A DNA stretch of 64,000 nt from Magnolia sinica (taxonomy: Eukaryota; Streptophyta; Magnoliopsida; Magnoliales; Magnoliaceae): assembly GCF_029962835.1 (NCBI RefSeq), contig NC_080586.1:70743001-70807000 (forward strand). The letters run 5' to 3'. Each line of letters begins with the position of its first letter. The stretch's first letter is position 1. Both the position numbers and the translations under genes were made by a program. Of this stretch, positions 35,301 through 49,713 are shown in pieces. The notes below the pieces were generated by a model. That model had not been told where the DNA came from. It made no database searches and saw only the letters and a program-made list of their open reading frames with translations.

Positions 35301-38300
35301 AGTGAAACACACAATGGATGGGCTGGATTTGTGAAACACATCTCAGTAGGCCCAATAAATGATTATGAATGTTTTAATGGGAGGGTAATCCCTATCAACT
35401 GTTGTATTTGGTGTGGCCCACCCAAGTCATGGATTGACTTGATTTTTAAGCCTGTGGCCTAACATGGAATGGTGCATCTGGCTGATGGGATAGATGTTCA
35501 ACACACATCATGGTGAGGCCCACACAGCTCAACCTCATAGAACCATTTCCCATATATATATATATATATATATGGAGGGCGTAGCGATATATATACCTTT
35601 ATCTTAGTTAGACCAAGCACCCACCACACTCTGTTGAGCGGGCCACACGGGGGTGTGCCCCAAGGCCATCGTTCACCAGTCAAGCCTTACGCAATGTGTG
35701 TGTGTATGTGTGTGTGCGTGTGCCCACCATGCTCTGCTGAGTGGGCTGTAAGCCATGGACCGCAAGGCCATCGGTCACCAGTCAGGCCTTACACAACGTG
35801 TGTGTGTGTGTGTGTAGGCATAGTTGAGAAATTCTGTATGCTCGGAAATGGAAACAAAAGTGATCAAGAAACATGAGACTAAGCATTGAAGTATACTTTA
35901 AAATACTAAAAGAAATTTCAATTGTACTTATGACACAACACAAGAATGAAAGATATTTTAACAATGTAGAAAAGAGAGAAAACTGTTAAGAAACTGAAAT
36001 TAGAACGCATACATCACGTCGAGCAAGGTCAAGGCGATTCCAAATGACCATTAGAACCAGTTCGGTAAGTTCGCCTTTATCAGCAGCCTCCTCAATTTTC
36101 TGCATATTGAAAAACGGAAATGCAATTATGAACATCAGTTCCAAGAGAAGAGGTCGCTATTCAAGCAAAAGTAGGCAAAAAAGAGAGTATGAAACAACAA
36201 ATATAGGGTCCGGATGCAAACACGATGTGTAGTGTGACTAGTGTCCTAATTAGTCTGTGTGACACTACAACTAGGGTCCATGATTCAGTGATCCAGACTG
36301 TTGGTCTGATGGAACCCCACTGGGGATAGGAGTTGCCCCAAAAAACCTTTCACACTGTAGCACTGTTGACATCCAACCTTTGACATTTTTCCCAGACCAT
36401 TGCTGTCTTTTTCTTAATATTTTCTCTAGATACTGCTCAAAGTGTTTTGGGGCATTTCCCATCCACGTAGGCAGTAGGCCCATGAAATAAACGATCTGTA
36501 TCAACCCCACTCATATGGACTAGGCCTCATTAGGGCACTCAAATTCAGATGTGTGTGAACACTTATGAGTATGTAAGTGTGCGCATGTGCATACAAGATG
36601 AGTTTGTGCATGCGTGTGTTCATGCCAATGTTTTCCGTATTGTTATCACGTAATGTATCACACCCTTGGGATACAGATACATATTAGTTGTCACATGGGA
36701 ATGGGATATATTGGTTGTATCGCGTAATGTATTGTTGTTGTTGGGAAACAATGAGAAATTGGTCAAAATTTTCAATGAAACTTCAGGGATTATTAAAAAG
36801 GACATCAATACATACTTAGAAATCAAAATTTTTTTTTTTTTTTAAAGGCGCGATTATAGGTTTCCTTTGTATGGGGTCCTAATCTAGTGTTGCCTCCTGA
36901 ACTGATGCAAGTATATTCAAAGTCTATACATATAATTTATAAATGTAAGAAGACATGTATGGAAACACAAGCAATACGTTCAAAAGCAAAAGAAGTAGAA
37001 AAATAGAAATATAACATGTGAATAATGTGTTTAGTTGTGGCTTAGACTCAAATAGAGTTGCACGGTGGCTCGAAATCATCATCTTCATCTCAAAGAAGCT
37101 GAGCGTAGTACTGCTAATCCACAAATCAACAATATTATGTCCAAGTCATAGTAGAATGATATCAGTGAAGATACAATCTAACATAACGTTGGTACTCATC
37201 CTCTCTAATTTGAAAATTTTTGGGGAAATTTTGAATTTTCCACAAATCGGCCCATCTTTCCCCAAATCCCAAAATTAAGTATATGTGATGACGATTTCAT
37301 CAAACACTTCTAAATACTCTAAAATAGGGGGCCAATTGACCGTTGATCGAATTGGAATTTTGAAACAAATATAATTTTTTTTAACATTTTTAATTAATTT
37401 TCAATTAAAAATAATTTTTTTTGTCGAAAAATCTTTGAATTACCAAGAATCACTAGATTAGGTTACATATATGTTCAATTTTGTATTCGGATACAAAGAT
37501 TACAATCGATTTGCGAGAAATTGAGAAATTTCGATTTTTCACAATTTTTTACAACTTAGCCCGTCTCCCCCAAATCTCAAAATTGAAGCTCCAAATCCAT
37601 GATTTTTTATGCAAAACATGAAGAACCATGGATTTTTAACCATTTGACATTGATTTAACAAGATTTACAACAAAACCAAAAAAGAATCGAAAATTGAAAA
37701 TGCTCACTGGATCAAACAAGTAGGATATATCATCACTACCTGTGCGTTTCGTATTGCACAAGTGGGATACAATATATATCGTGGGATGTATTGGCTGATA
37801 TCGTTGATCCTGAAAACATTGGTTCATAATTGTGCTTGTGGGAATTGCTAATGTCTCCACCTTAATGACGATGAACACACATACAACATATGCACATGTC
37901 CAGACTAAAATTTTAAATTCATCAAGCTTACATACAACAATTGGAATGCATGCTCACATCCAAATCAAAATTTGAAATTCATAAGCCCTGTCTATAACAA
38001 AAAGGGAATGATGTAGAAATAACCATTTTTTTAACACACACACACACACCCCACATGGGCACTCAAATCCATGACCTTGGTGTTGAAATAGACTCTGTCT
38101 ACCATTGAACCATGGGTTGGAACCCATGTAGAAATATCCACATGTATGAGTATACAAAGAAAAGGTAAGCAAATATACCTACTTCGTGGGGATGTTAGTA
38201 ACATCCCTGAAGCTTTTAAATAACACATGGGACAACCAATCATCGATCTGGATTGTCCATTCATTCCATGCCACTAGGGGCATGCCGTTGTGCAAAATCC

Positions 38301-41300
38301 AAGCCAATAGAATGATCTGAATCCTTCAACATTTGGACATTTTCATACAACCATCCATTTTTTACGGGGTTGTATAGCTTGAGATTCTAAGCCAACTAAA
38401 AAAAGGGTTGTGTCGAGTTGGCAGCTGTTGTCAAACTTATGCCATAACTTTCATCATGAATCCGAACCAGAAGATGAATCAAATGGTTAGCATCATACAA
38501 CCAAAGCGTGTCTATGACCTTCTTATACTGAATCTATTCCTTCTGGTATATCTCCTTTTATTGAAATATTTCATCATTTATAAGAGAAGATACTACTGGC
38601 ACACTTCTCTCTAGTGGAAAAAAATGCCTAGTTCAAATGCCTCTTGATGAGGCGCATCCAAGCACCTACACGAGTTTATCGAAGGAAGAGAGCTGGGGCC
38701 CCAGCCCTAGCTTCATTATGGTTGGATGATCATTACATGGGGCCCCAATTCAAGTTCTTAGACACGTTAAAGACCCTAAATACATGATTGTGCATCTTTG
38801 AAGACCCCACATTAGGAAGATGCATGTATGTTGCTTATTTGGAACTGATTGATACATCTTTGGCCTGTTTGACGTCACCTAGCCTAACCTAGACCACATT
38901 TGGAAGTTACAAACGTTAGACCATGCCATTGGATATCTTGAACACATTGGTTTGGTGATTCAGACCGTTGGCTATGTTTGGAGACTTGGGTTTAGACGTA
39001 CGGACACTCTAGTTTGCACATTCGAGTCATGAACATGTGGACCACATTCATTAAAGACGTTGATCACATGTGGACGTGTGGACGTACCTGTTGCACATTG
39101 GAGATCATCCTTGTGCTATGTGGCACATCTCTATTTCTACTTTATTTTTCAGTTTTATTTAAGATTATTAGAGATTTATGTTTTGATCATGACCGTTTAT
39201 AGATTTGGACAGTCAAGAATCGTTCTAGACTTAGGGTTTGCTTAGGTTTTCTTACATATATTTGTTTGAAACTTGACACTTGAGATTATAGACATATTGA
39301 ATGAAATTTCTCTACATTACTTCTTTGAGCAGGAAAACTTCTTGTGAATGGAATTTAGTGTGAAGCCATTGGAGTGATTCCAAGTTATCTTTCTTATTCC
39401 TATCTAGGTATTTCTTTCTTCTCTCTCTCAAACCCTCTTTTCCTATTGAATTTTTCTCTCTTCTTTCTCAAACCCTAGCTACACCATCATCAATCCAACC
39501 GATCACTGACCAAACCGACCCAGTCCCACCACGCCATCCGTACAACTGTATGGACGTTCCCGTACGCTGCACAGATCTATTTGTATAGCCGATCCTCCCT
39601 CCCATTGATCATTTTCTCTTCTTCTCTATTTTATAAAACCCTAACCCTAGTCCTAGCCTTTTATAAAACCCTAAATTCCCAATTTTTTATTTTCAAACCC
39701 AAACCCTAATCCATTCAAACCCTAACATACTGCAATTGAATCATCGAATCTAGAACAAATCCTATGCTAGATGGAAGTTCTACCTTCCATTGGGCCATTT
39801 TCAATCAATATCCTTAAGGATCTATTTTGCCGGATTGTGATGTGGTCTTGAACTTGAGTTTAATTGAATATTCGATTTCTTTATATTTGTGGTAGATTGG
39901 CTTTATTTGATGCTTTGATTTACTTTGTTAATCCATTAATTAATTTATTTGCATCATCATAATTTACGCCACCCATCCTACATCAAATTTTGGTATCAGA
40001 GCTATGGTTAGCATAGAGTTTAGTGAGCCCATTACATTTAGAGTCTAGGGGTTTCATATTGTCGTGTCTAGAGTTAGCAATTTTTTCCATCTTCATTACA
40101 TTACGTTTAGGGAATTTAGTTGTCAGCTCTTCCCAGTTAGCATTCCTAGTTTATGCCCACCCGTAGTGGGCGTGGTTTTGGTCTACATTCTATCATGAAT
40201 TTGGAACAGCTTACCAATACTATCAATGCCATCGATAACTGTCTCACGACCGTCGAGGCCCAAAGTAGAACCACCAACAACCAACTGGCAGCCCTCCAGA
40301 ATGAGACCAATACTCACATGACCAAGTTGGGAACTTCCCTCCATGTAGACCATAAAAATTTGGAAGATGACCAATCCTAAGCGGGAGGTCAAGGTGGAGG
40401 ACGCGAGAGAGGATGTGGCTGAGGAGTTGGCCGTGGTGGGGGGCGTACCCAACTGCCCCTTGGAGAATACTAAACCCACCCTGATCCCGATGAGCAAGTG
40501 ATGAAGAACATAAAGATTGAAGTGTCGAGTTAAGACAGTCGCTTAGACCCAAAGACATTCCTCGACTAGCTAGCAAATATGGATCATTATTTTGAGTAGT
40601 ACGATATGTTTGATAGCTGTTAGGTGAGGCTCACCAAGATGAAGTTGGTGGGCCAAGCCAAATTGTTTTGGACAAATATTGAGTGGAAGATTGAGAGGTC
40701 TAGTGAAGATCCAATCTCACAGTGGATTGAGATGAAAGAGATCTTAAAGGAAAAGTATCTTCCCCTCTCTTACCGCCAGAGGCTCATGGATTAGTGGCAA
40801 TCCCCCGTTAGGGATCTATGCCCATGGTTGATTACATCACAAAATTTGATGAATATATGATGCAGTGTAACATTAGAAAGGACCCGTTGGTGACCCTTTC
40901 TCGCTTCAGAATGGGCCTCCAACCCGAGCTTCAACGTGAGCTCATTCCTCACGACATCAACACCTTAGAGTATGCATATCAAGTGGTAGAGGTGGGCATC
41001 GAGTCAAGTCGGACCAAGTTAGGTCTAACTCGACTCGATCTGGTTTTGAACAAGGCTTGACCCGAACTCGATCCCACTTTGTACCGAGTCCAGCATGCCT
41101 GACTCGATCCGAGTCCCGGTCTAGGCTGGGCTTCTCCAAACTGAGTCCGACCCGATAAAAAATACTGAGTCGGATCAAGTTCGCACCAATTCGGATCGAG
41201 TACGGCCCCTGTGCTTCTCTTTTCTGACCCAGAAAGGATGCTGCCCACTCTTTTGTACGACCATATCTCCTCATACAATCGCATGGTGTCCCCCACCCCT

Positions 41301-44300
41301 ACCGTGCCATCCTACACGCTCGTAGCCCTTCGACCCTATTCCGCGCCTATTACTGTATCGCCTCGCCTCTCTCTCTCTCTCTCACGTGAGTGCAGTTGTT
41401 GAAATTGGATTGCGTACTGAGTAAACTCAGTTGGGCCCACCTTGAATGTATGTGGTCTATACACGCCGTCCATCTGTTTTTCCATTTAATTTAAGGGGTT
41501 GAGCCCAAAATTGAAGCACATCCAAAGATCAAGTGGATCATACCACTGGAAATAGTGGGGATAATGATTTCCACCGTTGAAACCTTTCTAGCCCCACAGT
41601 GATGTTTATTTGTCATCCAACCTCTTCATACGATCATAAAGACATGGATGAAGGTAAAAAACAAATATAAGCTTGATCCAAAACTTCTGTGGCCCCCAAG
41701 ATTTTTTCAACGGTAGAAACTCAATTAAACTATTTCCTGTGGTGTGGTCCATTTGAACATGGGATATGCCTCATTTTTGAGCTCAAGAAATGGATGGACG
41801 GAGAGGATAAAATACATAAATCATGGTAGACCTCACAGAGTTTACTCGATATGCTAAGCGTAGCACTATGCAATCCGCTTCCGCAGTTGCTGACTGTTTT
41901 GGATCTCTTTGAAATCGGATTGCATACTGAGTTACTTAGTACACTATTATCATATCGAGTAAAATGATTTGGGCCCACCTTGAATGTATGTGGTATAACC
42001 ACGTCGTCCATCCCTTTTTCCGTCTAATTTAAGCGGTTGAGCCTAAAAATAAATATATCCAAAGATTGGGAGGATCATACCACAGAAAACAATAGGGATA
42101 ATGATTTCCACCGTTGACAGCTTGCTAGGCCCTACAGCGATGTTTATTTGTCATCCAACCTGTTCATAAGATCATACAGATATGGATGAACAGAAAACAC
42201 AAATATAACCTTAATCCAAAACTTTTGCAGCCCCCTAAAAGATTTTCAATGGTAGAAGTTCAATTCAACTGTTTCCTGTGGTGTGGTCCATTTGAACATT
42301 GAATATGCTTCATTTTTAGGCTTAAGCCCTAAAATTATCTGGGAAAATGGATGGATAGAGCGGATAAAATACATAAATCATGGTGGACCTCACAGAGTTT
42401 ACTCAATACGCGAATCGTAGTGAGTTACTCACTACGCAATCCGCTTTCGATTTCTCTCTCCGGGATTTGACATGTACACCCCCACATTTCTCCCTAGGAT
42501 TTGACATGTACAGCCACTCGGATTTGACATGTACACCCATTCTATATACTCTACCTGACTATCCGAGTCAAGTTGGGTTTCGGATCAGGTCAAGTCTGAC
42601 GGATCGAGTTTCGGGTCGAGTTACGGGTAACTAGAACTTGACTCGATTTGAGTTCAGATTGGGCGAAGCCTACTTGGTTCGGACTGACTCACCCACTCGG
42701 TTCGGGTCGAGTCGGGTCTGAACGAGTCAGACGAGTCGAGTCGGTTCGTGCCCAGCTCTATCAAGTGGTGCAAGAACTCGAGCAGTATCTGAAACAACAA
42801 TTCATGAGGCGATTCGACTCATGCGATTCTAATGTCAAGGCCAATCCCCATGTAGTTAAGCCTAATTTTGGGACTCATTTTAAAGCCCCTACTGGCACTT
42901 CGTCCAACAACCGGGATGTGAAGGGTAAAAGTTTAGTTGGTACTAGCTCGAGGGGAAGTTAGCAAGCGTGGTGTTACGAGTGCCAAGGATACAACCATTT
43001 CGCATACCATTGCCCTACGAAAGAGCGAAATAAGGCCATCGTGATTGCCAAGTTGGATAGGGATGATCAGTGTGATTATGAAGAAGTCCATGAGCTCGAA
43101 GTTGGTACTAGTGATGAAGAAGCTGAAAAAGTTGAGGCCGCGGCACTTACAATTGTTAGATGCGCCTTGGCTCAGGCTAAAGAAAGTGATAATTAGTGCA
43201 GGAATTCAATTTTCCATACTTCCACTACGTGTGGTGACAAAAACTATAAAGTAATAATTGAAAGTGGCAGTTGCACTAATGTGGTCTCCATTAGCATTGT
43301 CTTTCGTTTGGGTTTGAATACCATCCCTCGCCCAGTGTTCACAATATTGATACTATCGGCCGATATTATCAGTATCCCAACCCAGCAATACGAAACCCGT
43401 CGGAAGATACCAAGAATTTTTTTTTGAAATTGTATGTAAATATCCAAAAAAATTGGAAAAAAAAAAGAGGAAAACTTTCAACATGTGGATTTCCGTACCT
43501 GTAGAAGAGTTTGCGCTGATCGGAAGCTGCATTTAATGGGCCATTCGAATCGAAGTGCATTGTTCGAAGGGAATTAATTTCAGAAGTTTGTAGGGAATTG
43601 ATTTCGAAAGATAATGCGAAAAAAATCCAGAGATTTGGGAGAGAAATTAGGGTTTTAGGGGCCGAAACCCTCTCTGCTTTGAAATAGGACTTCCGAGCCT
43701 TTTTTTTATCGCGCGGTCAAAAGTCGATTTCATGCGAAAGATATTCGTGCATGAAGTACACGCACTGGGATGATAGGTGGGGCCCATTGTGATGTTTGTG
43801 AGCAATCTGCCACGTCCATTTGTTTTGCAAGCTCATTTTAGGACATGCGACCAAAAATGAGGTGGATCCAAAACTCAAGTGGGCCGCACGAGAGGAAATA
43901 GTAGGGATTCAGTGACCATCGTTGAAACCTTTTTTTGGCCACATAAGTTTAGAATTAGGATAAGTTTTTATGTTTTCACTTCATCCCAATGGGAATGACC
44001 TCATAAACGGTTTGGATGACACATAAACATCAAGGTGGATCCCAGGAAAGTTTCAACGGTAGGAAACTCTTTCCCCAGTTTTCCCTCTCGTATGGCCCAC
44101 TTGAGTTTTGGATCCACCTCATTTTCGGTCGCATCTCCTAAAATGAGCTCGTTAAATGGATGGACGGGGTGGATTTCTCACAAACATCACAGTGGGCCCC
44201 ACCTAGCATCCAAGCGCAAGAACTTCCTGTGAAAGCCTTTTGCAGGAAATCTACGTCAGGCGCGGATTGAACGGATGGTCCTGTCAAAGGCTCTGTACGG

Positions 44301-47300
44301 CGCACCGTGATGTATGTGTTTTATCCACACCGTCCATCCATTTTGATAGGTCATTTTAGGGTATAAGGCTAAAATGTAGTTAAATATAAGGCTCAAGTGG
44401 ACCACATGACAAGAAGTCGTGGTGGCAATGATATCCACCGTTGAAGCTTTTGTAGGGCACATTGTGATGTTTATTTGTCATCTAGTCTGTTCATAAGGTC
44501 TGACGGACCTAGATGAAGGGAAAACATAAATATTAGCTTGATCCAAAACTTTTGTAGCCCCTAATTTTATTTTTTTTAACGGTGGCCATTCAATGACCAC
44601 TTTTTCGTGTGGTGTGGTCCACCTCATTTTTGGATTTGCCTCATTTTTTGACTCATTCCCTAAAAAAATATGCCAACATGAATTGACGGTGTATATACAC
44701 CATATTACGTCGAGGTGGCCCGATAGTCAGGGTACCACCATATTAAGTACATCCTCTGATGTGGTCCACTTGATCTCTAGATCTGCTTCGTTTTTTTCTC
44801 AGGCGTTAAAATGATCCAAAAAAATGAATGGACGGCATGGATACAGTGCATAGGGCCCACACAATCTGCCTCATTTTTTGAGCCAATACCTATCGAAAAG
44901 TATAAATATCAAAGTCAGGAACAGGAGAGCGGATAAGGTGAGACCCAATACTCACCCAAGATGGTGCGGCTACAGGGCCCACCTTAATGTATGTATTATG
45001 CATCCATGTCGTTCATCCGTTTTTCCAAATCATTTTAGTGTAATATCCAAAAAACGAAGCACATCTAATTATCACGTGGACCATCCCAAAGGAAAAAAGT
45101 TGTGATTGACTATTAAAGGGATACAAAAGTTCTGGATCAATCTGATATTTGTTTTTTCCTTTCATCCAAGATTATGTGAACTTATAACAGATTGGATGGT
45201 AAATAAACACTATGAAAACACTGAGGTGAGCCCTAAGAAGGTTTTAATGGTAGGGCCTTCAATCAATATTGTTTCCCATGGCATGGTCCGCTTGATAATT
45301 GGATATGTTTTTTTTTTTTTTTTTTTTGGGTATGGTGCCGTAAATTAAGGTGTCAAAACAGATGGATGGTGTGGATATACATGTCTTGATGCATTTATAA
45401 ATGTTATGCAACATATTTAAATATAGTTGTTTTAGTTCAATCAGACAGCGCATAACTTAGGACCCTATACAAAAGAAACCTATTATGTGCACTTTTTTTT
45501 TGAGATTTTATGATTTAAAAGTGTGTATTAAGGTCATTTTTAATAATCCCTGAAGTTTCATTGAAAAATTCAAACATTTTCCCAATGTTTCCCAAAAGGT
45601 GCGATAAATTACGTGATACAAACGATATATCCCATGCGATAACCGATACGTATCTGTATCCCAAGGGTGCGATATATTGTGCGATACCGATATTTCGAAC
45701 ATTGCCCTCACCCTTAGTCCTATCGAGTTTCATAGGTTGATGCATCGCCAATGTCAGTTTCTCAGTGGTCTCTTTTTCCCATTCAGTTTCCTCCTACAAA
45801 TACATGTTGTGGTGGGATGTTTTGCCCATGGATGTAGGCCACATCATTTTGGACTGACCTTGGCTGTATGATCGTGATGTGACACAATTCGGTTGTTCGA
45901 ATACGTGTTCTTTTATTTGTGAAGGTAAGAGGATCAGGTTAAATCTTCTCCACGCCAAAAGTGCCCTAGAAAAGGAGGGCGTAAAGAATGGTGATTCGAA
46001 TTATGTGAAGAAGCCTCAACCTATGTCTCTCCACATAATAAACGTAAAATATTTTGAAAGAGAGGCTAGAGTTTATTTGACGATTTACGCCCTCAGGGCA
46101 AGAGAGGTTAGTGTAGAGTCATCGCTTGAGGTGATTTTGGCATTGGAGGAGTTCCATGATGTTTTCCCAAAGGATCTACTGAATGAGCTTCCACCCATGC
46201 AAGACATTCAACATGCTATCGATTTAGTCCCCGGGTTGACTCTACCAAACCTCCCCCACTACCGAATGAACCTCGCAGAGCATGAAGAATTGGAGAAGCA
46301 AGTTGATGAGCTTCTTAGGAAATGGTTCATTTAGGAAAGTTTGAGTCTGCGTGCTGTGCCAGCCTGCCAGCCCTCCCCACGCCTAAGAAGGATGGCGCGT
46401 GGAACATGTGCGTGGACAGTCGAGCCATCGACAAGATCACTGTCAAGTATCAGTTTCCAATACTGCGTCTTGACGACATGTTGGATATGATGACCAATAC
46501 CACGATCTTCTCTAAAATTGACCTCAAAAGTTGGTATCATTAAATACGTATTCGCCCATGAGATGAATGAAAGACAACCTTCAAGATGAAGGATGGGCTA
46601 TATGAGTGGTTGGTCATGTCTTTGGCTTGATTAATGCTCCAAGTATGTTCATGAGAGTGATAACCTAGGTGTTGGGGGACTTTATGGGTAAGTTTCTAGT
46701 GTTATATTTCGATGACATCCTCATTTATAGTACTTCCAATGAACAACACTTCCACCATTTGAGGTAAGTTTGTGAGGTCCTTGGAAATGAGAAGCTATAT
46801 GCCAATGTTCTTTCATGTTTGATAAAGTTTTCTTTGGGTTCATTATTTCATTTGAAGGCATGTCTGTTGATCACGAGAAAGTCAAGTCTATAGTAAGTTG
46901 GCCCGAACCACAAAACATTCATGAGGTGTGTATCTTCCGCGACTTGGCTACTTTTTATAGGCGATTCATTCAAGGCTTTAGTTCCATTATGACTCCTATC
47001 ACAAATTGCCTTAAAAATGGAGAGTTCAAATGGACTAATGCTGCCTCCAAAGCATTTAAGGAGATTAAGGTTAAAATGATTGAGACTCCTGTCATGTGCC
47101 TTCCCGACTTTTCTAAAGTCTTCAAGGTTGCGTGTGATGCATCTAGTATAAGTATAGATGGAATGCTTAGCCAGGAAGGGCACCTTGTTGCCTATTTTAG
47201 TGAGAAGTTGAATGAGGCGAAGCAACATTACTCTACCTATGCCAAGGAATTCTATACAGTAGTCCAATCCTTACGACATTGACGACATTACCAACTACCA

Positions 47301-49666
47301 CAAGAGTTAGTCCTATTTTCTTACCATAATGCCTTATGATACATCTACTCCTAAAAGAAATTAAACCCAAGGCATGCTAAGTGGATTGAGTTTCTTTGAG
47401 AGTACACTTTTGTTTTGAAACACAAAGCCGGGGTCGAGAGCAAACCTACCGATGCCCTTAGCTATAGAGTGGCGTTAATTTAATCCATGAGCGTGCAAGT
47501 CATTGGGTTCGATCAATTGAAAGGAGAATATTTTGTGTGCCCAAATTTTGGGAAGGTGTACACGTCACTTTTGGGTGACCAGTCAAGGAGTGACAGTAGG
47601 TTTGTCCTGAATCCTGATTGATAAGTTTTTATTTAAATGTGCCAGACTCTGCATTTGTCGTACCTCCCTACGGGATTTTCTAGCTTGGGAACTTCGTGCC
47701 GTAGTAGCCGGTCATTTTGGTAGAAACAAGGCTATTGCCCTTGTTGATGATAGATTTTATTGGTCCAGTTTCAAGCAAGTCGTTGCCAAAATTATTGGGC
47801 AATGTAGGACTTGTCAGCTGGTAAAGTAGAAAAGGCAAAATACTGAGTTAAATACGCCTTAGTCAGCACCATACGCTCCTTGGCAAGATATCAATATGGA
47901 TTTTGTGCTTGGGCTCCAAGATGAGCAGAAAACACGATTCCATTTTTGTGGTAGTGGACCGTTTTTCGAAGATGGGCCATTTTCTTCCATGTTCCAAAAC
48001 ATATGATGCCTCCAAAATTGTCAAGCTTTTCTTTGGAAAGGTGATTTGCTTGCATGGTTTGCCCAAGACCATTGTGTCCGATAAAGATGTGAGGTTCATG
48101 AGCTATTTTTGGAAGATGCTTTGGCATATGATGGGTATGGGACTCTAGTTCTCAACGACATACCGCCCTTAAACTGACCGTCAAACGGAAGTGGTTAATC
48201 AAAGCTTAGGTAACCTATTGCGGTATCTCGTGGGTGACCATATTAGGACTTGTGATTCGGTTTTACCAGTTACAAAGTTTACTTATAACAATTTAGTCGA
48301 TAGGCATGAGTCCTTTTGAAGTAGTTCATGGTTACAAGCCTAGGAAGTCTATAGGTCTCATTCCCATGTCAGTCTCCCATAGGCCGTTAGAGTCTACAAA
48401 TACATTTGCACAGCATATTCATGATTTGCATAATGAAATTAAGAAACGGATTAGCATGAGCAATTAAAAGTATAAATTCTAATTCTCATCGCAAGTTTAA
48501 GGAATTCAAGGTAGTAGATTATGTGATAGTTCAAATAAGGCCAGAACGGTTTCCGCAAGGGGCCGTGAAGAAATTACATGCCTGTAGTGCCAGTCCTTAT
48601 AAGATATTGAAAAGATTAAGTTCCAATGCATATGTTGTAGATCTTTCACCTAATATGAGCATTAGTTTTACATTCAATGTGGAATATGTTGTCCTTTAAG
48701 GTTCCAACACTTTCACCCGCTAGACCTTCTCCCGACCCTCACATTGATCCCAAATGGTGGTGCTCCCGATCTGTTTCATGACCTGTAGCTCTTGCCAGAC
48801 CAGCTTTCTCATTCTTTGCCTCATTTATACTTACCAAAAGAGAAAAGTTAGAAGGTATCTTGGATGAATAGGTGGTTTCCACCAAGCATGGAGGTTTTCA
48901 AAAGTATCTTGTCAAGTGGAAAAACAAGCCAAATTCAGATAGCACTTGGATCACCGAGAACGAGCTTCAGAGACTAGACTCGGATCTTCTAAAGCGTTAT
49001 CACAGTTTTATTTTGCCAGAGGCGAACTCTTCTTAGCCGAGGAGAGTTGATAAGGGCATCCAAGCACCTACACAAGTTTACTGGAGGGGGAGAGTTGAGG
49101 CCGAGGCCCTAACCCCGGCTTCATTATGGTTAAATGATCATTACATTGGGCCTAATGGACCCAATTTGAGTTCTTGGCCATGTTAAAGACCCCGCATGCA
49201 TGGTTGTGCATCTTTGAAGACCCCACACTAAGAAGATGCATGTGGGCTTCTTATTTGAAACTGATTGATACATCTTTGGATTGTTTGAACGTCACTCAGC
49301 CTAACCTGGACCACATCTAGACATTACAAACATTAAACCATGCCGTTGGATATCTTGGACACATCAGTTTGGTGATCTAGACCATTGGATATGTTTGGAG
49401 AGTCTGGTTTAAGTGTAGAGACACTCTAGTTTGCACATCCAAGCCATAAACACGTTAGACCACATTTATCCAGGCTGTTGATCGCGTGTGGACATGTGGA
49501 TGTACCTGTTGCGCATTGGAGATTATCCTTGTGTTGTGTGGCACATCTTTATTTCTAATTTTTCAGTTTTATTTTAGGTTATTAGATATTTATGTTTTGA
49601 TCTTGATGGTTAATAGATTCAAACGGGCAAGAATAGATCTAGAACTTGACATTTTTTTAGGTTTTC

Positions 49667-49713
<47 letters not shown>

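Larger units (their letters stand above)
40987..42760. mobile_element. hAT-type CGGGT-rich element T1
   Basis: 1,774 bp. The left end TAGAGGTGGGCA and the reversed right end TAGAGCTGGGCA match. A perfect 8-bp duplication TCAAGTGG lies at 40979-40986 and 42761-42768. The termini are rich in CGAGTCxGG motifs. It carries two Mutator-type MITEs (41401-41882, 41911-42448) and no transposase. Confidence 0.92.
40153..43194 (+). pseudogene. Gypsy gag relict, split by a hAT-type element
   Basis: It begins [10 protein letters not shown] and continues through a retrotransposon gag region ([22 protein letters not shown]). A CCHC zinc knuckle (C-x2-C-x4-H-x4-C) is at 42972-43013, followed by an acidic tail. 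Stops include TAG at 40567 and 40792. The reading frame before 40987 and after 42760 is continuous once one copy of the 8-bp duplication is discounted, so that insertion came after domestic decay had begun or in parallel. Confidence 0.85.
43333..45704. mobile_element. hAT-type TATCG-rich element H3
   Basis: 2,372 bp with ends CAGTGTTC and GAACATTG. The flanks CCCTCGCC (43325-43332) and CCCTCACC (45705-45712) differ by one C-to-T type change. The terminal regions have CTATCGGCCGATATTATC and GCGATACCGATA motifs. It contains at least three fold-back elements (43742-44240, 44250-44870, 44960-45390) and an exon-like segment on the minus strand (43499-43700). Confidence 0.9.

Noticed and set aside
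18467..38110. Functional tRNA genes at the SINE B-boxes
   Set aside because: No cloverleaf or anticodon arm could be formed; the boxes are degenerate and followed by A-rich tails.
39600..39730. Interstitial telomere repeats (CCCTAAA-like)
   Set aside because: Scattered AAACCCTAA motifs are irregular and part of the gypsy LTR in both copies.
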